From positions 2,951,501 to 3,015,500 of the forward strand of contig NZ_CP045649.1 in the NCBI RefSeq assembly GCF_009557055.1: a stretch of 64,000 nucleotides of DNA, in the 5' to 3' direction. Below the pieces are notes generated by a model. It made no database searches. It had not been told where the DNA came from and saw only the letters and a list, made by a program, of their open reading frames with translations. Each line of letters starts with the position of its first letter. The first letter of the stretch is position 1. Shown here in pieces: positions 48,619 to 57,041 of this stretch. A program made the position numbers and the translations under genes. This DNA comes from Nocardioides sp. dk884. Its GTDB lineage: Bacteria; Actinomycetota; Actinomycetes; Propionibacteriales; Nocardioidaceae.

Positions 48619-48624
48619 ACCCTA
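48619..48624 (-). promoter_or_regulatory. -10 element of the oxidoreductase-SDR operon
   Basis: TAGGGT on the minus strand, 7 bases before the ATG; leaderless transcript expected. Confidence 0.45.
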
Positions 48625-48689
48625 GCGAGCGGGTCGGCACCATGTGCGGCGGTTCAGGGTCGGGCGGTGGGCCCGGGGTGCGCATTCCC

Positions 48690-48752
48690 GCGCAATTGCT
48701 GGGAAAAGCACCCCCCGGCGGGAGAAACAGGTACTTCTCCCAGCAATTGCGC
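48690..48752. repeat. Long intergenic palindrome
   Basis: GCGCAATTGCTGGGA and TCCCAGCAATTGCGC are perfect fifteen-base arms; pairing continues inward for about eight more positions with two mismatches around a Pro-loop-like CCCCGGCGGG centre. It follows malic enzyme on the minus strand, so it may act as a terminator or be a mobile palindromic element. Confidence 0.75.
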
Positions 48753-48783
48753 AGTTGTACGCGGGCCCCGGGTCAGCGCCGGG

Positions 48784-49974
<1,191 letters not shown>

Positions 49975-50147
49975 CTGGGGAGGACAACTTTCCAGGCGCC
50001 GGGAGGCGCCGCGTCGGAGGACGGAGCAACGCGTTCGGCGCGGCGGGTGTGCGCCAACCACGGATCCGGTACGGGATGGGGATCGGGGTTCGCCCAGTCT
50101 GGCACAGCCCGCTCCTCTCACTGAGTGATGAGATCGACCCAGTGAGA

Positions 50148-50163
50148 TGTGCGATCGCTCACA
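50148..50163. promoter_or_regulatory. CRP/GlxR-like box upstream of malic enzyme
   Basis: TGTGCGATCGCTCACA fits TGTGA-N6-TCACA at nine of ten positions and is palindromic. It lies between malic enzyme and sodX. Confidence 0.4.
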
Positions 50164-50196
50164 GATCACGTGACTCGCGAGTACGCCGCGAGCGGC

Positions 50197-50556
50197 TCAG
50201 CGCAGCCGCGAGGGGCGCGGCCACAGCCGCGCGCGAACCACCGCGAGCACGTCCTGCTCGGCCACCGGGCCGCGGTGCCGGGAGTCGACCCCCTCGGCCG
50301 GGTTGTCGCTCAGCAGCCACCAACCAGGGTCACCGGCGCGGGTCGAGCGCCGCTCCACCGCCCGCTTGACCGCGAGCGTCCCGTCGGCGAAACGGGCCAC
50401 CACGAGGCGCCCCGGTCCCGGCCGGCCGTGGTGGTCGATGAGCAGCCGGTCCCCCGGCGCGAGCAGCGGGCGCATCGACTCCCCCCGGACATGCGCGATC
50501 CCCAGGCGGGGTACTCGTGTCGCCAGACGGCGGTTGCTTCGTGCTCGCACTGTCAC
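50197..50556 (-). CDS. sodX: Nickel-type superoxide dismutase maturation protease
   Basis: The 119-residue S26-type peptidase trims the SodN leader so that its histidine becomes the new N-terminus. The catalytic serine is in GESMRPLLAPGD and the lysine in LAVKRAVERR; WWLLSDNPAEGVDSR completes the family pattern. No membrane helix is present, unlike signal peptidases. It is divergent from sodN with an 82-base gap. The GTG at 50556 is chosen; 50550 is possible. Confidence 0.92.
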   Translation of the reverse strand: MTVRARSNRRLATRVPRLGIAHVRGESMRPLLAPGDRLLIDHHGRPGPGRLVVARFADGTLAVKRAVERRSTRAGDPGWWLLSDNPAEGVDSRHRGPVAEQDVLAVVRARLWPRPSRLR

Positions 50557-50590
50557 CCGAGTAGTGTCCCAGTCGAGCCTCTGGCTCCGT

Positions 50591-50605
50591 GACCGTCGTA
50601 CGGTC
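50591..50605. promoter_or_regulatory. Palindrome in the sodX-sodN gap
   Basis: GACCGT-CGT-ACGGTC is a perfect palindrome with a three-base centre, 34 bases before the sodN ATG. It could be an operator or a 5' hairpin. Confidence 0.3.
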
Positions 50606-50638
50606 GATTCCCCACAGATGTCAGATGAGAGGACACGC

Positions 50639-51043
50639 ATGTTCGCGCGACTGTTCGCACCCACCCTCGAGGTTTCCGCCCACTGCGACCTGCCGTGCGG
50701 CGTGTACGACCCCGCTCAGGCCCGCATCGAGGCCGAGTCGATCAAGGCGATCATCGCCAAGGTCGCGGACAACGACGACCCGGACTTCCGCACCCGTGCC
50801 GTCCTGATCAAGGAGCAGCGCTCCGACCTGGTCAAGCACCACCTCTGGGTGCTGTGGACCGACTACTTCAAGGCGCCGCACTTCGAGAAGTACCCGCAGC
50901 TGCACCAGCTGTTCAACGAGGCGACCAAGCTCGCCGGCGGTGGCGGCGGCACCAAGGCCGTCTTCGACGCCGAGGTCGCCGACCAGCTGCTCGCGAAGAT
51001 CGACGAGATCGCCGAGATCTTCTGGGAGACCAAGAAGGCCTGA
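50639..51043 (+). CDS. sodN: Nickel superoxide dismutase
   Basis: The 134-residue precursor has a 14-residue leader (MFARLFAPTLEVSA) followed by the nickel hook HCDLPCGVYDP. After cleavage His1, Cys2 and Cys6 bind nickel. The four-helix bundle continues with LWVLWTDYFKAPHFEKYPQLH. It dismutates superoxide in the cytosol. The ATG at 50639 has a GAGAGGA Shine-Dalgarno. No other SOD is in the window. Confidence 0.97.
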   Translation: MFARLFAPTLEVSAHCDLPCGVYDPAQARIEAESIKAIIAKVADNDDPDFRTRAVLIKEQRSDLVKHHLWVLWTDYFKAPHFEKYPQLHQLFNEATKLAGGGGGTKAVFDAEVADQLLAKIDEIAEIFWETKKA

Positions 51044-51060
51044 TCGCCCATGGCGTACGC

Positions 51061-51098
51061 CGGGGCCGGTCTGCGGGGACACCCGCGGATCGGCCCCG
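51061..51098 (+). terminator. Terminator-like hairpin after sodN
   Basis: CGGGGCCG and CGGCCCCG begin a seventeen-pair stem that includes two G-U pairs and closes on loop GACA, 17 bases after the sodN stop. No T tract follows. Confidence 0.55.
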
Positions 51099-51214
51099 CG
51101 CCCATTTCGGGCCCCGTTCCGCGCCGCCCGGTGGGCCTGGGTCACCGACGCGCACGCCGTCGTCTAGGGTCAGGGGTCCTCACCAGTCCCGCAGCTCGTC
51201 GAAGGAAGACATCC

Positions 51215-51655
51215 ATGGCACCGTCCACCGCCGGGTCACGGGGGAAGCGCGCCGACGTGGAGTTCCGGCTGCCCGCCGACGGAGCCTACGTCTCGGTCCT
51301 GCGCACCGCGACCGCCGCCATCGCGGCCCGCCTCGACCTCACGATCGACGACATCGAGGACCTCCGCGTGGCCGTCGGCGAGGCCGGGGCGCTGCTGCTG
51401 CCCGAGGCCGACGAGGCCGCCGACCTGCACTGCCTGTTCTACCTGCGTCCCGGCAAGCTGGTCGTCACCGTCGGGGTGGACTCGCGCCATCCCTCCACCC
51501 CGGACCGCGAGAGCTTCGCCTGGCAGGTGCTGACCACGCTGACCGACCTCACCGAGGTCGAGTACGCCGACGGCCACCTCGCCATCACCATGTCGATGAC
51601 CTCCTCGGCGCTCGGCTCGCCCGGTGCAGCACGAGGCGCCGGCCTGGACGTCTGA
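51215..51655 (+). CDS. Anti-sigma factor of the RsbW type
   Basis: The 146-residue protein has a GHKL-like ATPase core resembling RsbW/UsfX: LRTATAAIAARLDLTIDDIEDLRVAVGEAG. The classical N-box is weakly conserved (VGEAGALLL), so kinase activity is uncertain. It should bind and hold the sigma factor encoded next. ATG at 51215 has a GAAGGAAG Shine-Dalgarno. Its stop overlaps the sigma start by one base (TGATG), giving equal expression. Confidence 0.88.
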   Translation: MAPSTAGSRGKRADVEFRLPADGAYVSVLRTATAAIAARLDLTIDDIEDLRVAVGEAGALLLPEADEAADLHCLFYLRPGKLVVTVGVDSRHPSTPDRESFAWQVLTTLTDLTEVEYADGHLAITMSMTSSALGSPGAARGAGLDV

Positions 51656-52467
51656 TGTGTGAGGAACCCGGCACTCCCGACACCCCCCTGCCGCCCACGG
51701 CGGCGGAGGTCACCCGCCGGCGCAGCGCCGAGCTGTTCGCCATCCTGCGTGATGAGTCCAGCTCGGAGTCGTCCCGCGAGGAGGCGCGCAACGCGCTGGT
51801 CCACCTCCATCTGCCGCTGGTCGATCACTGCGCGCGCCGCTTCCGCAACCGCGGCGAGCCGTTCGAGGACCTGGTCCAGGTCGGCACCATCGGACTGATC
51901 AAGTCCGTCGACCGCTTCGACCTCGACCGCGGGGTCGAGTTCTCCACCTACGCGACCCCGACGATCATCGGCGAGATCAAGCGCTACTTCCGCGACAAGG
52001 GCTGGGCGATCCGGGTGCCCCGGCGCCTGCAGGAGCTGCGGATGCAGATCGGCACCGCCACCGCCGAGCTCACCCAGACCCTCGGCCGCTCCCCCACGGC
52101 ACGCGAGCTGGCCGAGGCGATCGGCTGCACGGTCGAGGAGATCGTCGAGGGCATCGACTCCAGCAACGCCTACAGCACCCTCTCCCTCGACGCCGCTGCC
52201 GACGACTCCGAGAACGGCGCGGCGAGCATGCTCGACGCGATCGGCATCGAGGACGCCGGCCTCGCGCACGTGGAGGTCCGCGAGTCGATCAAGCCGCTGC
52301 TGGACCGCCTCGACCCGCGCGAGAAGAAGATCCTGCTGCTGCGCTTCTTCAAGAACATGACGCAGTCCCAGATCGCCGCAGAGATCGGCGTCTCCCAGAT
52401 GCACGTGTCCCGGCTGCTGACCCGCACCCTCGTGCAGCTGCGCAGCTCGCTGGAGCAGCAGGACTGA
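51655..52467 (+). CDS. sigF: SigB/SigF/SigG-family alternative sigma factor
   Basis: The 270-residue sigma factor has region 2 with FEDLVQVGTIGLIKSVDRFDLDRGVEFSTYATPTI split over its helix, region 3 with LGRSPTARELAEAIG, and region 4 with LTQSQIAAEIG-like MTQSQIAAEIGVSQMHVSRLL. The type serves general or osmotic stress and development in actinobacteria. It is coupled to the RsbW-like gene. No SigF-type promoter was evident before the pair. Confidence 0.93.
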   Translation: MCEEPGTPDTPLPPTAAEVTRRRSAELFAILRDESSSESSREEARNALVHLHLPLVDHCARRFRNRGEPFEDLVQVGTIGLIKSVDRFDLDRGVEFSTYATPTIIGEIKRYFRDKGWAIRVPRRLQELRMQIGTATAELTQTLGRSPTARELAEAIGCTVEEIVEGIDSSNAYSTLSLDAAADDSENGAASMLDAIGIEDAGLAHVEVRESIKPLLDRLDPREKKILLLRFFKNMTQSQIAAEIGVSQMHVSRLLTRTLVQLRSSLEQQD

Positions 52468-52478
52468 TCAGCGCGCGG

Positions 52479-52880
52479 TCACTCGCGCCCTTGACCCGTC
52501 GGGTCGTCGATGAGCGCGCGGGTGCTGGCCGGGTGCAGAAGACACACCAGCACGACGACCGCGACGACTGCGAGCAGCACCGCGACCAACGTCGTGTCCC
52601 CGCCCAGGAAGCTCCAGGCGAGACCGAGCTGGATGAGCTGGGTGAGGATGATCGGCGCACGCGCCCACGGCGCCAGCCGGGTCAGGAACCACGCGCAGAG
52701 CATCAGCCCCGCGGCGTACAGCAAGAAGAAGAAGGCGGTCGAGGCGCCCATCGTGACGCGCACCGAGGAGATGTTGATCAGCTCCAGCAGCGCCAGGCCG
52801 AGCAGCGCGAGCGCCTCGAGCGCAGCACCACCGGCGGCGACCAGGAGCGGGACGGGCAGGTCTGGACGGCGGTCGGTCAC
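52479..52880 (-). CDS. Four-helix integral membrane protein beside whiB1
   Basis: The 133-residue protein has four membrane helices (from LLVAAGGAALEALALLGLAL to VAVLLAVVAVVVLVCLLHP) and a short polar tail. No named family is recognised. GTG at 52878-52880 has TACCCT 6 bases upstream and fits a leaderless mRNA. It is convergent with sigF and divergent from whiB1. Confidence 0.75.
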   Translation of the reverse strand: MTDRRPDLPVPLLVAAGGAALEALALLGLALLELINISSVRVTMGASTAFFFLLYAAGLMLCAWFLTRLAPWARAPIILTQLIQLGLAWSFLGGDTTLVAVLLAVVAVVVLVCLLHPASTRALIDDPTGQGRE

Positions 52881-52886
52881 GGCTCC

Positions 52887-52892
52887 AGGGTA
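52887..52892 (-). promoter_or_regulatory. -10 element of the membrane protein gene
   Basis: TACCCT on the minus strand, 6 bases before the GTG at 52880. Confidence 0.4.
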
Positions 52893-53019
52893 GGAGACCG
52901 GGCACCGCGTCGGCCGACGGGTAGCCTCTCAGTGACGCCCGAGTGCGGCCCCTGTGACGAAAGAGACCATCGGAAGGTCTTGTCTCCGCCTCCGTTAGTT
53001 GCGACGCTGGGCGTGCGCT

Positions 53020-53035
53020 CGTGAATGCGTTCACA
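53020..53035. promoter_or_regulatory. CRP-type box upstream of whiB1
   Basis: CGTGAATGCGTTCACA fits TGTGA-N6-TCACA at nine of ten positions, 91 bases before the whiB1 ATG. CGCTGGGCG at 53005 and CGCCCAGCG at 53052 flank it as a nine-base inverted repeat. In M. tuberculosis whiB1 is a known CRP target. Confidence 0.7.
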
Positions 53036-53126
53036 ACGCGGTGCATTGTTGCGCCCAGCGCTTCAACGCAGGCCTGAGATGCCCCTGGTCTGCACGTTCG
53101 CAGTAGAGATGAGGGATTCTCCAGCC

Positions 53127-53378
53127 ATGGATTGGCGCCACCGTTCCGCATGCCTCGATGAGGACCCGGAACTGTTCTTCCCGATCGGCAACACCGGTCC
53201 GGCCATCCTCCAGATCGAGGAGGCCAAGCAGGTCTGTCGGCGCTGCGAGGTCCGCGAGCAATGCCTCGCCTGGGCCCTCGAGGCCGGCCAGGACCACGGG
53301 GTCTGGGGTGGCCTCAGCGAGGACGAGCGTCGCGCGCTGAAGCGTCGCAACGCCCGCGCCCGCGTCCGTACGGCCTGA
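53127..53378 (+). CDS. whiB1: WhiB1-type iron-sulfur transcription factor
   Basis: The 83-residue protein binds a [4Fe-4S] cluster through C9, C37, C40 and C46, the same positions as M. tuberculosis WhiB1. It has GVWGGLSEDERRALKRR, the WhiB turn and basic DNA- or sigma-contact tail. ATG at 53127 gives the normal MDW start. In relatives it is nitric-oxide sensitive and binds the primary sigma factor. It faces pdtaS, as in M. tuberculosis. Confidence 0.95.
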   Translation: MDWRHRSACLDEDPELFFPIGNTGPAILQIEEAKQVCRRCEVREQCLAWALEAGQDHGVWGGLSEDERRALKRRNARARVRTA

Positions 53379-53395
53379 TCACACCCGCCTGACAC

Positions 53396-53434
53396 GTCCG
53401 GCCCCGGCGCGACCTTCGCGCCGGGCGGCCGGAC
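53396..53434. terminator. Bidirectional terminator between whiB1 and pdtaS
   Basis: GTCCGGCC/GGCCGGAC and CCGGCGCGA/TCGCGCCGG form a two-part stem of seventeen pairs with a two-base bulge and loop CCT between the convergent gene ends. Confidence 0.7.
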
Positions 53435-53460
53435 CCCGACCGGCTCTCAGCGCCGCACTG

Positions 53461-54945
53461 TCACTCCAGCGGGATGTCGACCCCGACCCGTGTGCCGCTT
53501 CCCTCCGGCACCGGCCCGATCTCGAGCTGGCCGCCGAGCTCGGACTCCACCAGCGTGCGCACGATCGAGAGCCCGAGGTTGGTGGACCCCTCGACGTTGA
53601 AGCCCGCCGGCAGCCCGACGCCGTCGTCGTCGACGGTGAGGTGGAGGCGCCCGACCAGGCGCCGCACCCGCACGTCGATGGTGCCGACGAGCTCCTCGCT
53701 GCCGGCGTCGTAGCCGTGCTCGACGGCGTTCTGCATGATCTCGGTGAGCACCATCGCCAGCGCGGTCGCCGACTCCGAGGACAGCACGCCGAACGCGCCG
53801 TCGCGGCGCACCCGCACCCGCCCGCCGACGGCGCTGACATCGGTCACCATGGCGCCGAGACGGTCGGCCACGTCGTCGAAGTCGACGGTCTCCTCGACGG
53901 CCTGGCTGAGGGTCTCGTGCACGATCGCGATCGTGCCCACCCGGCGTACCGCCTCCTCGAGCGCGGAGCGGCCCGCCTCGGAGTCCATCCGGCGCGCCTG
54001 GAGACGCAGCAGTGCGGCGACGGTCTGCAGGTTGTTCTTCACCCGGTGGTGGATCTCGCGGATCGTGGCGTCCTTGGTCACCAGCTCCCGGTCGCGGCGG
54101 CGCAGGTCGGTGACGTCGCGGACCAGGATCAGCGCGCCGATGCGCTCCCCGGCCGGGCGCAGCGGCACCGCGCGGACGATCAGGGAGATCCCGTCGCTGC
54201 GCTCGCTGGTGATCTCCAGGTCGCGCTGGGCGCGTCCACCGAGGACCGCGCTCAGGGTCTCCTCGTCGGGTCGCCGCCGGGGCGGCACCAGCTCGCGGGT
54301 GACGTCGGTGAGGGTCAGCCCGGCGAGGTCGCCGGAGAGCCCGAGGCGGCGGTAGACCGACAGTGCGTTGGGGCTCGCGTACTCGACGCGACCCGCCGCG
54401 TCGACGCGCAGGAAGCCGTCACCGACCCGCGGGGAGTCCGCGTGGTCGCTGCGCTGACCCGGCGAGGGGAAGTGCCCCCGGGCGATCATCTGGGTCAGGT
54501 CCCCCGCGGTCTGCAGGTAGGACAGCTCGAGCTGGCTGGGGGTCCGCACGCCGAGCAGGTTGGTGTTGCGGGCCACGACCGCGATCACCCGGCCCTCGCG
54601 CCGCACCGGGATCGCCTCCACCCGCACCGGCACGTCGTCGCGCCACTCGGGATCGCCGTCACGCACCAGGCGCCCCTCCCGGGCCGCGGTGTCGAGCAGC
54701 GGACGGCGACCGGCCGGCACGAAGGTGCCGATCACGTCGTCGACGTACGCCGTCGGGCCGGTAGTGGGACGCATCTGCCCGGCTGCCCAGAACCCGCTGC
54801 CGTCGCGGTCGGGCAGCCAGAGCACGAGGTCGGCGAAGGAGAGGTCGGCGATGATCTGCCAGTCCGCCTGGAGCAGCTGCAGCCAGGCGACGTCCGCGTC
54901 GTCGAGGTCGGTGTGGCTGCGCACGAGCTCGGTCAGGGACGGCAC
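53461..54945 (-). CDS. pdtaS: Cytosolic sensor histidine kinase PdtaS
   Basis: The 494-residue kinase has an N-terminal GAF domain (about 1-150), a PAS domain (about 170-290; DGFLRVDAAGRVEYASPNAL), then a HisKA_2 domain with EIHHRVKNNLQTVAALLRLQ and an ATPase domain with EIMQNAVEHGYD and DDDGVGLP. This is the family that signals to the ANTAR antiterminator PdtaR; pdtaR is not in this window. GTG at 54943-54945 has TACGCT 6 bases upstream. Orientation beside whiB1 is conserved. Confidence 0.94.
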   Translation of the reverse strand: MPSLTELVRSHTDLDDADVAWLQLLQADWQIIADLSFADLVLWLPDRDGSGFWAAGQMRPTTGPTAYVDDVIGTFVPAGRRPLLDTAAREGRLVRDGDPEWRDDVPVRVEAIPVRREGRVIAVVARNTNLLGVRTPSQLELSYLQTAGDLTQMIARGHFPSPGQRSDHADSPRVGDGFLRVDAAGRVEYASPNALSVYRRLGLSGDLAGLTLTDVTRELVPPRRRPDEETLSAVLGGRAQRDLEITSERSDGISLIVRAVPLRPAGERIGALILVRDVTDLRRRDRELVTKDATIREIHHRVKNNLQTVAALLRLQARRMDSEAGRSALEEAVRRVGTIAIVHETLSQAVEETVDFDDVADRLGAMVTDVSAVGGRVRVRRDGAFGVLSSESATALAMVLTEIMQNAVEHGYDAGSEELVGTIDVRVRRLVGRLHLTVDDDGVGLPAGFNVEGSTNLGLSIVRTLVESELGGQLEIGPVPEGSGTRVGVDIPLE

Positions 54946-54951
54946 CGGCCC

Positions 54952-54957
54952 AGCGTA
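54952..54957 (-). promoter_or_regulatory. -10 element of pdtaS
   Basis: TACGCT on the minus strand, 6 bases before the GTG; leaderless transcript expected. Confidence 0.45.
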
Positions 54958-55026
54958 GGCCCGCGCCCGCCCGGCCCGGCCACCGGCATCGTGCACCTGT
55001 CGGCGGTGTTTGGCAGGATGGCCCTC

Positions 55027-55914
55027 ATGTCCGGGACGTACTGGCGAGAGCTGCAAGCACAAGGCCTCCCGGTCCCCTCCGACCGCTCGCTGCACGAGCT
55101 GAGCGCCGAGCTCACCGCGATGCTGGGCGATCCGGACCCCGCGGTGCGCGAGGGCCTCGCCCTCCCCGCGATCCTCACCTGGCTCGACCGCGGCGTGTAC
55201 GACGACCTGATGAGCGGCCTCGGCGACGGCATGGCCCTCGGCCTGTCCGCCGGCCTCGGCGAGTCCGGCACCGACACCGTCTTTCGGCGCAGCCTGTCCG
55301 CGCGCGTCCTGGGCGCCTGCCTGGAGCGCGGCGTCGAGCTCGCGCTGATCTCCCCCGACCGGGTGCTCGACTGGGGCGACCGGCTCGCGACCTGGTTCCT
55401 GCGCGAGCAGGACCTGCGCGGCTTCGTGCCCGGCAAGGGCCGCGCCCACGCGGTCGCCCACGGCGCCGACGCGCTGGGCTCGCTCGCCGGCTCCAGCCAC
55501 CTCGGCGCACCCGAGCTGACGGTCGTCCTCGACGTGCTGGCCGACCGGCTGCTGCTGCCCACCGAGGTGCTCTTCAACCACGGCGAGCCCGACCGGCTGG
55601 CCGCCGCGACCATCCGGGTCCTGCACCGCGACCTGGTGCCGCTGTCGGTCCTCGAGCCGTGGGTGGCCCGGATCGCCGCCCGCGCCGGGGTGCGCGCGGC
55701 GTACGACGGGCGCGACCCCTACCTCGTGCGTGGCAACGCCGAGTCGTTCCTGCGCGCGCTCTATCTCCAGCTGGCCCTGGGCCCGCAGCCGCCGCCGGTC
55801 CGCGCCGACCTGCTGCTGATCGTCGTCGACGCGCTGCGCGCCACCAACCCCGACCACCTGCGCGCCGCCGGCGAGCACTACCGCGGCACCCGGCGCGCCG
55901 GCGCGCGCGGCTGA
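55027..55914 (+). CDS. DUF2785 family protein
   Basis: The 295-residue helical protein has the DUF2785 pattern: LTAMLGDPDPAVREGLALPAI, then RSLSARVLGACLERG, GRAHAVAHGADALGSLA and a C-terminal NAESFLRALYLQL. It looks like a HEAT-like repeat protein and is cytosolic. Its role is unknown. ATG at 55027 has AGGA 8 bases upstream; an ATG at 55018 is also in frame. It starts a three-gene run with the acetyltransferase and thioesterase. Confidence 0.82.
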   Translation: MSGTYWRELQAQGLPVPSDRSLHELSAELTAMLGDPDPAVREGLALPAILTWLDRGVYDDLMSGLGDGMALGLSAGLGESGTDTVFRRSLSARVLGACLERGVELALISPDRVLDWGDRLATWFLREQDLRGFVPGKGRAHAVAHGADALGSLAGSSHLGAPELTVVLDVLADRLLLPTEVLFNHGEPDRLAAATIRVLHRDLVPLSVLEPWVARIAARAGVRAAYDGRDPYLVRGNAESFLRALYLQLALGPQPPPVRADLLLIVVDALRATNPDHLRAAGEHYRGTRRAGARG

Positions 55915-55918
55915 GTCC

Positions 55919-56440
55919 GTGACGAGCGAGCGCCCGTCCCCGGTCGGCGACCCCGACCTGGTCGTGCGCCTCGCCGTGCCGGGCGACCACGACGCCGTCG
56001 GCGAGCTCGTCGCGGCCGCCTACGCCGACTTCCTCCTCGGCCCCGACGACCCCTACCTCTCGCGGCTGCGCGACAGCGCCGCCCGCGCGGCCGAGGCCGA
56101 GCTGTGGGTGGCCGCCGACCGTGGCGGCGAGCTGCTGGGCACTGTCACGATCTGCCCCGACGGCTCTCCGTGGCGCGAGATCGCCGGCCCCGACGAGGGC
56201 GAGTTCCGGATGCTCGCGGTCTCCCCCGCCGCCCAGGGCCGCGGGGTGGGTGCCCGCCTCGTCGAGCTGGTGCTGCAGCGGGCGCGCGCCGAGGGTCGCG
56301 GCGCCGTCGTGCTCTCCAGCCTGTCGCAGATGCGCGCCGCCCACCGCGTCTACGCGCGCTTCGGCTTCCTCGCCGTCCCTGAGCGGGACTGGCAGCCGGC
56401 GCCCGGCGTCGCGCTGCGTGTCTTCCGGGTGGCGCTGTGA
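55919..56440 (+). CDS. GNAT-family N-acetyltransferase
   Basis: The 173-residue protein has the acetyl-CoA site MLAVSPAAQGRGVGARLV and the C-terminal RAAHRVYARFGFLAVPER of GNAT enzymes. The acceptor is unknown. GTG at 55919 follows the DUF2785 stop by 4 bases and its own stop overlaps the thioesterase start (GTGA), so the three genes form an operon. Confidence 0.88.
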   Translation: MTSERPSPVGDPDLVVRLAVPGDHDAVGELVAAAYADFLLGPDDPYLSRLRDSAARAAEAELWVAADRGGELLGTVTICPDGSPWREIAGPDEGEFRMLAVSPAAQGRGVGARLVELVLQRARAEGRGAVVLSSLSQMRAAHRVYARFGFLAVPERDWQPAPGVALRVFRVAL

Positions 56441-56823
56441 GCGAGTCGTCCCTGCGCTTCACGGTCACCGCGGCCGACACCGCCGCGGCGCTCGGCTCCG
56501 GCACGCTGCCGGTGCTGGGGACCCCGCGCCTGCTCGCCTGGCTCGAGGCCGCCACCTGTGCCGCCCTGGACCCGACGCTGCCGGCGGGCTCGGCGTCGGT
56601 CGGCACCCGGGTCGCGGTCGAGCACCGGGCGCCCAGCCCGGTCGGGCAGCAGCTCGAGGTGACCGCCTCCTCGTCGTACGCCGACGGGCGCCTGCACCGC
56701 TTCACCGTCGCCGCCCGGCACGTCGTCGGCGACCGCCCGGGCGTGGTGGTGGCGAGCGGCGAGATCACCCGGGTCGTGGTCGACAGCGTCCGATTCCTGG
56801 CCCGGATTTCTCCTGCGTCCTGA
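56437..56823 (+). CDS. Hotdog-fold thioesterase (fluoroacetyl-CoA thioesterase-like)
   Basis: The 128-residue protein has hotdog-fold features: VLGTPRLLAWLEAATCAAL as the central helix, GTRVAVEHRAPSPVGQQLEV and HRFTVAARHVVG. This pattern is close to the FlK-like thioesterase family. The acyl-CoA substrate is not predictable. GTG at 56437 overlaps the upstream stop. Confidence 0.82.
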   Translation: MSESSLRFTVTAADTAAALGSGTLPVLGTPRLLAWLEAATCAALDPTLPAGSASVGTRVAVEHRAPSPVGQQLEVTASSSYADGRLHRFTVAARHVVGDRPGVVVASGEITRVVVDSVRFLARISPAS

Positions 56824-56895
56824 CATTTGGGAGGATGCTCCGTGGCCCGCCGGACATCCGTTGCAGGGTCGACGTCGATTCCGCAGGAGGACACC

Positions 56896-56970
56896 ATGGG
56901 CAAGACCGGCCGCAAGCGCCGCGCTCGCAAGAAGAAGGGCGCGAACCACGGCAAGCGCCCCAACGCCTGA
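56896..56970 (+). CDS. 50S ribosomal protein bL37
   Basis: The 24-residue product MGKTGRKRRARKKKGANHGK plus RPNA is highly basic and ends in ANHGKRPN, the mark of bL37, an actinobacterial large-subunit protein first seen in mycobacterial ribosome structures. The ATG has GCAGGAGG 5 bases upstream, an excellent Shine-Dalgarno. A terminator follows. Confidence 0.88.
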   Translation: MGKTGRKRRARKKKGANHGKRPNA

Positions 56971-56988
56971 GCGCAGGCATCAAGCACT

Positions 56989-57017
56989 GAACCCCCGAGC
57001 CACCCGGCCGGGGGTTC
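56989..57017. terminator. Terminator between bL37 and the siderophore operon
   Basis: GAACCCCCG and CGGGGGTTC form a nine-base stem with an eleven-base loop, followed by GCTGCTTTC. It can serve both convergent genes. Confidence 0.7.
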
Positions 57018-57041
57018 GCTGCTTTCTCGGGCAGGACCTGC

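Noticed and set aside
48690-48752. Terminal inverted repeats of an insertion sequence
   Set aside because: Arms are only 33 bases apart, with no transposase or target duplication.
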